From: Prevotellaceae bacterium UBA4359
GTDB lineage: Bacteria > Bacteroidota > Bacteroidia > Bacteroidales > Bacteroidaceae
DNA length: 11,754 nt
Assembly (NCBI GenBank): GCA_002393555.1
Contig: DGSP01000069.1
Span: forward strand, 1 to 11,754
Direction: 5' to 3'
Each line of letters begins with the position of its first letter. Within the stretch, counting starts at the first letter, position 1. Shown here one piece after another: positions 7,685 to 11,754 of the stretch. The notes beneath the pieces are model-generated. The model searched no databases and was not told the origin of the DNA. It saw only the letters and a list, made by a program, of their open reading frames with translations. The position numbers were made by a program, and so were the translations under genes.

Positions 7685-7951
7685 TTATTTCAACAAGTCT
7701 GCTACGTAGGGCAGCAAGGCCAAGTGGCGGGCGCGCTTCACGGCCTGTGCCACACGGCGCTGATACTTCAGCGAAGTGCCTGTGATGCGGCGGGGAAGAA
7801 TCTTGCCCTGCTCGTTGAGGAACTTCTTGAGGAACTCTGGGTCTTTGTAGTCGATGTACTTGATGCCGCTCTTCTTGAATCGGCAATACTTCTTCTTCTT
7901 AACGTCAACCGTGGCGGGAGTTAAGTAGCGGATTTCTGATGGTGCTGCCAT
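7685..7951 (-). CDS. rpsR: 30S ribosomal protein S18
   Basis: 88 aa. It contains the S18 signature (KKKKYCRFKKSGIKYIDYKD, then LPRRITGTSLKYQRRVAQAVKRARHLALLPY). S18 forms a heterodimer with S6 on the 30S platform, and its gene sits directly behind rpsF. Only one cysteine is present, so this is a form without a zinc-binding CxxC pair. The start lies 3 nt after the rpsF stop. An AGGAGG (7960-7965 on the complement), inside the last codons of rpsF, provides the ribosome-binding site, which suggests coupled translation. Confidence 0.98.
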   Translation of the reverse strand: MAAPSEIRYLTPATVDVKKKKYCRFKKSGIKYIDYKDPEFLKKFLNEQGKILPRRITGTSLKYQRRVAQAVKRARHLALLPYVADLLK

Positions 7952-7954
7952 AGT

Positions 7955-8287
7955 TTAAGCCTCCTTCTTCTGACGACGCTTCTCAGCGTATGCTGCAGCG
8001 TACTTTTCGTTCTTGACTGTGAGGTAGCGGAGCACACGCTCATCGCGGCGCATCTGCAACTCGAATTTAGCAATCACTGCGGGGTCGGCCTTGTACTCCA
8101 CCATCTGGTAGAAACCAGAACCCTTCTTCTGGATGGGATAAGCCAGTGTCTTCAGACCCCAGTTCTCGGTGCTGATGATTTCAGCACCTTTGTCCTTGAG
8201 GTAGTTGACAAACTTATCAGCCGCTTCCTTCATCTGAACATCAGACAAAACGGGAGTTAAAATGAAAACGGTTTCGTATTGATTCAT
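7955..8287 (-). CDS. rpsF: 30S ribosomal protein S6
   Basis: 110 aa. The opening MNQYETVFILTPVLSD and the motif ISTENWGLKTLAYPIQKKGSG are diagnostic of S6, the partner of S18 in the small subunit. Length is normal, with a basic C-terminal tail (KRRQKKEA). It is the first gene of rpsF-rpsR-rplI. No Shine-Dalgarno sequence precedes its ATG, unlike the two downstream genes, which is usual for first genes in Bacteroidetes. The leader of about 72 nt carries a hairpin (8335-8360) that may serve autoregulation. Confidence 0.98.
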   Translation of the reverse strand: MNQYETVFILTPVLSDVQMKEAADKFVNYLKDKGAEIISTENWGLKTLAYPIQKKGSGFYQMVEYKADPAVIAKFELQMRRDERVLRYLTVKNEKYAAAYAEKRRQKKEA

Positions 8288-8334
8288 ACGATCAATAATG
8301 TAAGTTTTGTTTGTTAATAATGTTTATGAACTCT

Positions 8335-8360
8335 GCTCATGCCGAGCCTTCGGCAAAAGC
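8335..8360 (-). promoter_or_regulatory. Leader hairpin of the rpsF operon
   Basis: On the minus-strand RNA, GCUU (8360-8357) pairs with GAGC (8338-8335) and UGCCGA (8355-8350) with UCGGCA (8345-8340), around the loop AGGC, with one U-U mismatch between the stems. It would sit at or near the 5' end of the transcript. S6-S18 leader RNAs that bind the S6:S18 complex are known in other bacteria. This hairpin is a candidate for that role, but I could not confirm the known consensus. Confidence 0.5.
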
Positions 8361-8364
8361 GGTG

Positions 8365-8395
8365 CAAAGGTACGAAATAATTGACAATCGGCAAT
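8365..8395 (-). promoter_or_regulatory. Promoter of rpsF-rpsR-rplI
   Basis: On the minus strand TACCTTTG (8372-8365) matches TAnnTTTG exactly, and ATTG (8395-8392) lies 19 nt upstream as the -33 element. Transcription would start near 8359, about 72 nt before the rpsF ATG. The spacer and -33 fall inside a short tandem repeat (8379-8406). Confidence 0.75.
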
Positions 8396-8406
8396 TGATA
8401 ATGGTC
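8379..8406. repeat. Two 14-nt tandem units in the rpsF promoter
   Basis: AATTGACAATCGGC (8379-8392) is followed directly by AATTGATAATGGTC (8393-8406); the first ten bases differ at one position. The units cover the -33 element and most of the spacer of the rpsF promoter. They share the AATTG opening and 14-nt period with the repeat between rprX and rprY. Confidence 0.6.
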
Positions 8407-8464
8407 ACTTTTTTTGTCTGAAAGGGCTTTTTTGAGGGGAAAAAGCATTTTTCTTGCCAAAAAG

Positions 8465-8496
8465 TTTCGTGGTTTGAAGAAAAAGTAGTTATTTTG
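8465..8496 (+). promoter_or_regulatory. Probable promoter of the 58-aa membrane protein gene
   Basis: TTTC (8465-8468) and TTATTTTG (8489-8496) are one-mismatch versions of the Bacteroidetes -33 and -7 elements, with a 20-nt spacer. The upstream DNA (8424-8464) resembles the DNA in front of the zinc-ribbon promoter. The leader would be about 55 nt. Divergent from the rpsF promoter, with about 70 nt between the two -33 elements. Confidence 0.5.
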
Positions 8497-8557
8497 TGGC
8501 TGATTTTGTGCGGACATGATGAAAAATGACGAACATCACTAAAAATAACTATATACA

Positions 8558-8734
8558 ATGAAAAATCTTGGAATTATACTGATTGTAGTTGGCGCACTGC
8601 TGCTCATCTTGTGCGCTCTGGTGCCTTTCATGAGCGACATGGCTGACCAAAACTGGTACACATGGGGTAGTTTCATCCTCATCATCATTGGTCTCTTGAC
8701 TCATATCTTCATGAATAAGAAGGTTGAAGCGTGA
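8558..8734 (+). CDS. Small two-helix membrane protein (58 aa)
   Basis: A 58-aa reading frame from ATG 8558 to TGA 8732-8734. Residues 4-24 and 39-52 are hydrophobic (GIILIVVGALLLILCALVPF and GSFILIIIGLLTHIFM), joined by a short loop with SDMADQNWYTWG and ended by a basic tail (NKKVEA). This is a helical hairpin in the inner membrane with a polar, Trp/Tyr-containing loop, probably facing the periplasm. The pattern is not random: charges lie only outside the helices, and the gene has a promoter-like region upstream and a large hairpin downstream. Function unknown. It is convergent with rprY, so a link to that two-component system is possible but unproven. Confidence 0.75.
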   Translation: MKNLGIILIVVGALLLILCALVPFMSDMADQNWYTWGSFILIIIGLLTHIFMNKKVEA

Positions 8735-8878
8735 AGAAACTCGTAGAGTGAAGAGTGAAAAGTGAAGAGTGAAAAATCTAAGTTACCTGCCATTCGGGTT
8801 GTTCCTTAATGACGAAGGTAACTTAGATTTTTCACTCTTCACTTTTCACTCTTCACTTTTCAATTGTCTTCACGCTTC
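8726..8878. repeat. Large quasi-palindrome across two convergent stop codons
   Basis: A perfect 42-nt inverted repeat pairs 8747-8788 with 8816-8857 around a 27-nt centre. Outside it, after 9 nt on each side, GAAGCGTGAAGA (8726-8737) pairs perfectly with TCTTCACGCTTC (8867-8878). These outer arms contain the last codons and stop of both convergent genes, which both end Glu-Ala-stop. Each 42-nt arm also holds two identical 14-nt tandem units, GTGAAGAGTGAAAA (8748-8761 and 8762-8775 on the left). In RNA it would form a very long hairpin in either direction and probably acts as a bidirectional terminator or 3' end protector. There is no T-run of the classical kind. Confidence 0.9.
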
Positions 8879-9589
8879 TTCTTCATCGGCGATGACCAGT
8901 TTGTAGCCCTTGCCGTGTACGTTGATGATTTCCACGTTGGGGTCTTCCTTTAGGTGCTTGCGCAACTTGGTGATATACACATCCATGGAGCGGGCATTGA
9001 AGTAGTTGTCGTCAATCCAGATAGTCTTCAGGGCATAGTCGCGCTGCAGGAGTTCGTTCTGGCGGTTGCTCAGCAGGGTGAGCAGTTCAGCCTCTTTGGT
9101 GGTGAGTTTCTCCTGCTTTTCGTCGATGCTGAGAATCTGCTTCTGGGTGTCGAAGGTGAAACGGCCAATCTGGCGCACCGCCTGGTCCTTGTTTTTCTTG
9201 CCGCGCACACGGCGCAAGATGGCCTCGATGCGGAACACCACCTCTTCCATCGAGAAGGGCTTGGTGATGTAGTCGTCGGCACCCAGTTCGAAGCCTTCGC
9301 GCACATCGTCCTTCAGGTTTTTGGCCGTGAGGAACATGAAGGGCATGTCGTAGTTGATTTCCTTAATCTTGCTGGCCAGCGTGAAGCCGTCCATGCGTGG
9401 CATCATCACGTCGAGGATGCAGAGGTCGAAGTTGCCTTGCAGGAAGGTGTCGAAACCCTCTTCGCCGTCTTGGCAAAGGGTGGTGTTGTAGCCTTTGGCC
9501 TCGAGATATTCGCGCAGAAGCATGCCGAGGCTTTCGTCGTCTTCGCAAAGAAGAATGTTCACTTCTTCGAGTCTGTCGTCTGTTACCAT
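8870..9589 (-). CDS. rprY: OmpR-family response regulator RprY
   Basis: 239 aa. The N-terminal receiver domain has the acidic pocket E16-D17-D18, the phosphoacceptor D60 (in LCILDVMMPRMDGF), T88 and K110. The C-terminal winged-helix DNA-binding domain (about 135-235) has TTKEAELLTLL, the segment WIDDNYFNARSMDVYITKLR and HGKGYKL. The sequence closely matches what I remember of Bacteroides RprY, a conserved regulator in Bacteroidales. Its partner kinase gene rprX lies 64 nt upstream in the same operon, and phosphate should pass from His291 of RprX to D60. The gap between them holds a 14-nt tandem repeat. The 3' end lies inside the quasi-palindrome. Confidence 0.93.
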   Translation of the reverse strand: MVTDDRLEEVNILLCEDDESLGMLLREYLEAKGYNTTLCQDGEEGFDTFLQGNFDLCILDVMMPRMDGFTLASKIKEINYDMPFMFLTAKNLKDDVREGFELGADDYITKPFSMEEVVFRIEAILRRVRGKKNKDQAVRQIGRFTFDTQKQILSIDEKQEKLTTKEAELLTLLSNRQNELLQRDYALKTIWIDDNYFNARSMDVYITKLRKHLKEDPNVEIINVHGKGYKLVIADEEEA

Positions 9590-9596
9590 AGTTTTG

Positions 9597-9657
9597 TTGT
9601 TATTTAGAGAATTGTTAATTATTAATTGTTCATTATTAATTATTCATTGCTATTTAG
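9597..9657. repeat. 14-nt tandem repeat flanked by 11-nt direct repeats between rprX and rprY
   Basis: AATTGTTAATTATT (9610-9623), AATTGTTCATTATT (9624-9637) and AATTATTCATTGCT (9638-9651) are three tandem 14-nt units. TTGTTATTTAG (9597-9607) and TTGCTATTTAG (9647-9657) are direct repeats (10 of 11) around them, and the second contains the rprX stop codon. The arrangement looks like an insertion or slippage expansion of about 50 nt in the operon gap. Confidence 0.65.
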
Positions 9658-11180
9658 TTGTTTTTCAGTTTGATGGTGAACTTGGTTCCGATGCCCAGTT
9701 CGCTGTCGGCCACGATGGTGCCCTTGTGGTCTTTGATGATTTTATAGACGTAGGCGAGGCCGAGACCGAAGCCCTTCACGTCGTGCAGGTTGCCGGTGTG
9801 TACGCGGTAGAACTTCTCAAAGATGCGTTTTAGGTCTTCCTTCTTGATGCCGATGCCGTTGTCCTTGATGGAGATGCAGAGCAGTCCCGGCTCGTTCCAT
9901 GTCTCCACCGTCAGTTCGAGGTCGGTGTCCTTGCGGCGATACTTCACGGCGTTGTCCATCAGGTTGAAGATGACGTTGGTGAAGTGCATGTCATCCACGC
10001 AGATGCTGGGCGAGGTGGCGTTGAGATTGGTGATAATCTTGCCACCGTTCTTTTCCACCTTCAGGGCAAAGGTGTGGGTCACGCCGGCAATGAGTTCGTT
10101 GACATCCACCTCCTTCATGTGCAGGTTGGCCCGTTGGTTCTCATACATGGAGAGTTGCAGCACTTTCTCCACCTGGAAACGGAGTCGCTTGGTCTCGTCG
10201 ATGATGGTGGTGGTGAGCCGCTGCATCAGGGCTGGTGTCTTGTTCACCGAGTTGTCGCCCAGCATCTGTGCGGCCAGCGAGATGGACGAGATGGGGGTCT
10301 TGAACTCGTGGGTCATGTTGTTGATGAAGTCGTTCTTCAGTTCGGTCAGTTTCTTCTGGCGGAACACCAGCACGAGGGTGACGATGAAGGTGATGAGCAG
10401 GATGATGGTGAAGATGAGCGAGGGCATCATGAACCAGAAGGAACGCCAGATGTACTTTCTCAGATCGGGGAAATGGACCACCAGCACACCGCTCCGCTGC
10501 ACGGGGTCGTTCTTGAAGAGTGTCTCCTTGAAGATGCGTTCGCTGCCCGTTGCATCGTAGTCGTCGCACTGATACACCTTCTGTCCGTTGCTGGTCGTCA
10601 CGGTGAAGTGGTAGGGGATGTTGATGCCGTTGTTGCTCAGTTGAGCCTTCAGAATCTGGTCCAGTTCCTGAAAGTCGATGCGCTTGCTCAGCGGGCGGTC
10701 GCTGGCCGTGTAGAGAATGCTGTAGATGACTTCCTCCACCAGGCTCTTCTCGGTGGCATATCGCATGGCCATGATTTCCTGCAGCGAGCGTTGGCGGTCG
10801 CTGATGCCGCCCATCTTGCGAGTGAAATATTTGTCCGACAAGTTGGTGCTGGCCGTTGTCTCTCTGGAGGTGAACACGCTGCCATCCTTGGCTATCACCT
10901 GATGGGTGCGCTGCACCACAGACGAGTCGGTGTTGGCGTAGATGGAGTCGGTGGCGGTGGCGATGCCGTTCAGGGCCTCTGTGCCTTGCTCCAGATAGCG
11001 TTTGGCCTCCTCCAGTTCCAGTTGATGGGCCGTCTCGTAGAGGCTTCGGCCCACCGACTCCTCGAAGTGCTCATGCCTGAGCGAGGTGATTTCCTCGATG
11101 TAGCGCATCTGCAGGATGAGCAGGCTGGCGAAGGAGATGCCCATGACGACTGCCAATGTTATGATGGTCGATTTCTTCAT
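9654..11180 (-). CDS. rprX: Membrane sensor histidine kinase RprX
   Basis: 508 aa. Transmembrane helix 1 is about residues 5-24 and helix 2 about 249-273, enclosing a periplasmic sensor region of roughly 225 residues with no motif I recognise. The HisKA domain follows almost directly (NNMTHEFKTPISS, phosphoacceptor H291); no HAMP domain is visible between helix 2 and HisKA. The ATPase domain has the N box (NLMDNAVKY, N406 and N410), the G1 box (DNGIGI, D440), the F box (FEKFYR) and the G2 box (GFGLGLA, 470-476). It is an intact kinase, first gene of rprX-rprY, with a 5' leader of about 20 nt. The signal it senses cannot be read from the sequence. Identification as RprX rests on its pairing with RprY and the overall layout. 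Confidence 0.9.
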   Translation of the reverse strand: MKKSTIITLAVVMGISFASLLILQMRYIEEITSLRHEHFEESVGRSLYETAHQLELEEAKRYLEQGTEALNGIATATDSIYANTDSSVVQRTHQVIAKDGSVFTSRETTASTNLSDKYFTRKMGGISDRQRSLQEIMAMRYATEKSLVEEVIYSILYTASDRPLSKRIDFQELDQILKAQLSNNGINIPYHFTVTTSNGQKVYQCDDYDATGSERIFKETLFKNDPVQRSGVLVVHFPDLRKYIWRSFWFMMPSLIFTIILLITFIVTLVLVFRQKKLTELKNDFINNMTHEFKTPISSISLAAQMLGDNSVNKTPALMQRLTTTIIDETKRLRFQVEKVLQLSMYENQRANLHMKEVDVNELIAGVTHTFALKVEKNGGKIITNLNATSPSICVDDMHFTNVIFNLMDNAVKYRRKDTDLELTVETWNEPGLLCISIKDNGIGIKKEDLKRIFEKFYRVHTGNLHDVKGFGLGLAYVYKIIKDHKGTIVADSELGIGTKFTIKLKNN

Positions 11181-11206
11181 ACGATGTAGTTTTCTTTTTG
11201 ACGTTG

Positions 11207-11214
11207 CAAATGTA
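11207..11214 (-). promoter_or_regulatory. -7 element of the rprX-rprY promoter
   Basis: TACATTTG on the minus strand (11214-11207) matches TAnnTTTG and would start transcription near 11200, about 20 nt before the rprX ATG. No TTTG-like -33 element is found 19-21 nt upstream; that position is taken by the arm of a hairpin (11226-11264). The promoter may be weak or need an activator. Confidence 0.5.
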
Positions 11215-11225
11215 CTGAAATATTA

Positions 11226-11264
11226 AAGGAATCCGTTTTTGTTAATAAAAAAAACGGACTCCTT
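11226..11264. terminator. Hairpin upstream of rprX, probable terminator
   Basis: AAGGAATCCGTTTTT (11226-11240) pairs with AAAAACGGACTCCTT (11250-11264) over 15 positions with one mismatch and a 9-nt loop. It lies between the partial gene at the right edge and rprX, both read on the minus strand. There it is followed by TTTAATATTT. It could separate the two transcription units. Confidence 0.55.
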
Positions 11265-11334
11265 CGACTTCTTTTTACAAGTGTTAACAAAAGTGCTTGC
11301 TTTTAGTTGATGAAATGTTAACTCTTTCGTTGCT

Positions 11335-11350
11335 AAAAGCGGGCGCTTTT
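11335..11350 (-). terminator. Small hairpin after the partial polyproline gene
   Basis: AAAAGC (11335-11340) and GCTTTT (11345-11350) pair around GGGC. Read on the minus strand the hairpin ends in four T and lies 45 nt after the stop codon at 11396. It is short, so it may be only a weak terminator. The rest of 11265-11395 shows no gene and no further clear signal. Confidence 0.35.
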
Positions 11351-11395
11351 CAGAAGGAAAACGGCTGCTGGATGTTGATTTCTTCTTTTGCCTTT

Positions 11396-11754
11396 TTATC
11401 CAAATAGTCTGCCTAACAGGTGGAAAATGTATGACCCGATGGTGGCCACTGGCAGGAGGAACCATGCGTAGGCAAGTTTGTGGGCAGGGGTGAAGAAGTT
11501 CTTCACTGCTGTGAGAGGCGAAGACGCGGTTCTGAGGGTTGGTGTCCAACTCGATGCCACCCACACACCTTTCTTGTTGCTTGCCATGATGTCGATGCCT
11601 CGTGCTATTGATGTGGCCGCGCTTGATACCTTGGCAACAGTCTTTGCCGCTGGTGGTGGAGGAGGTGTTGTCTTTTGCACCGGTGGTGGTGGAGGCATCG
11701 TCTTTTGCACCGGTGGTGGAGGAGGTGTTGTCTTTTGCACCGGTGGTGGTGGAG
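11396..11754 (-). CDS. Polyproline-repeat membrane protein, 5' end outside the window
   Basis: The last 119 or so residues of a protein whose start lies beyond the right edge; the frame stays open to the end. The visible N-terminal part is a tandem repeat of about ten residues, VQKTTPPPPP / VQKTMPPPPP, then a segment rich in Ala, Ser and Thr, and a C-terminal hydrophobic helix (LAYAWFLLPVATIGSYIFHLL) followed by GRLFG at the very end. The first ATG-like start in view is really a GTG valine codon inside the repeat, so no start can be placed here. The polyproline linker plus single helix resembles the zinc-ribbon protein at 2022-3020, and an N-terminal zinc ribbon may lie outside the window (inference). 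Function unknown. Confidence 0.75.
   Translation of the reverse strand, partial: PPPPVQKTTPPPPPVQKTMPPPPPVQKTTPPPPPAAKTVAKVSSAATSIARGIDIMASNKKGVWVASSWTPTLRTASSPLTAVKNFFTPAHKLAYAWFLLPVATIGSYIFHLLGRLFG
11652..11754. repeat. 30-nt tandem repeat encoding the polyproline units
   Basis: Units start at 11652, 11682 and 11712, with a partial fourth at 11742 that continues past the window. They differ at a few positions. The length is a multiple of three, so unit gain or loss changes linker length without breaking the frame. Confidence 0.9.

Noticed and set aside
8747..8857. Insertion sequence or MITE with terminal inverted repeats
   Set aside because: No transposase and no target-site duplication were seen, and the symmetry extends into both coding ends. 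A non-autonomous element is possible but not supported by this window alone.
9984..11189. 401-codon open frame opposite rprX
   Set aside because: The opposite strand encodes a kinase with all expected boxes; this frame has none and is a shadow.
11652..11754. CRISPR-like array
   Set aside because: The 30-nt units are contiguous with no spacers and encode an in-frame proline repeat.

Overview
The window looks like a chromosomal piece of a Bacteroidales bacterium, most likely a Prevotellaceae-type relative. Four things point there. Promoters carry the Bacteroidetes -7 element TAnnTTTG, in several cases with TTTG-like bases about 20 nt upstream. Several starts lack a Shine-Dalgarno sequence. There is an RprX/RprY-type two-component system. 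The ribosomal proteins (S6, S18, and L9 with a long acidic Ala/Glu/Pro tail) are of Bacteroidales type. No tRNA, rRNA, CRISPR array, transposase or phage gene is visible.

Layout, left to right. (1) 1-277: intergenic DNA with three 10-nt tandem units, nested inverted repeats and a promoter. (2) 278-1834 (+): an exported, full-length UshA-type 5'-nucleotidase, ended by a strong terminator. (3) 2022-7029 (+): a promoter and an apparent two-gene operon. It encodes a zinc-ribbon/polyproline/membrane protein (332 aa) and, 34 nt later, a very large multidomain envelope protein (1324 aa) that I cannot assign to a described family. A bidirectional terminator separates it from the next operon. (4) 8287-7115 (-): rpsF-rpsR-rplI, from its own promoter with a leader hairpin. 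(5) 8558-8734 (+): a 58-aa two-helix membrane protein, transcribed divergently from rpsF. (6) 11180-8870 (-): rprX-rprY, sensor kinase and response regulator. (7) 11754-11396 (-): the 3' part of another polyproline/membrane protein that runs off the window.

The ribosomal and two-component genes are ordinary core genes. The interesting material is the uncharacterised zinc-ribbon plus giant-protein pair, a second polyproline membrane protein at the right edge, and the intergenic DNA. A quasi-palindrome of about 153 nt lies between the convergent small membrane gene and rprY and covers both stop codons. Short tandem repeats with the same 14-nt period occur at three separate intergenic sites. A promoter module of about 70 nt appears twice, in front of the zinc-ribbon gene and the small membrane gene.

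No stretch longer than 300 nt lacks a gene. All family assignments come from reading motifs; no database search was possible.
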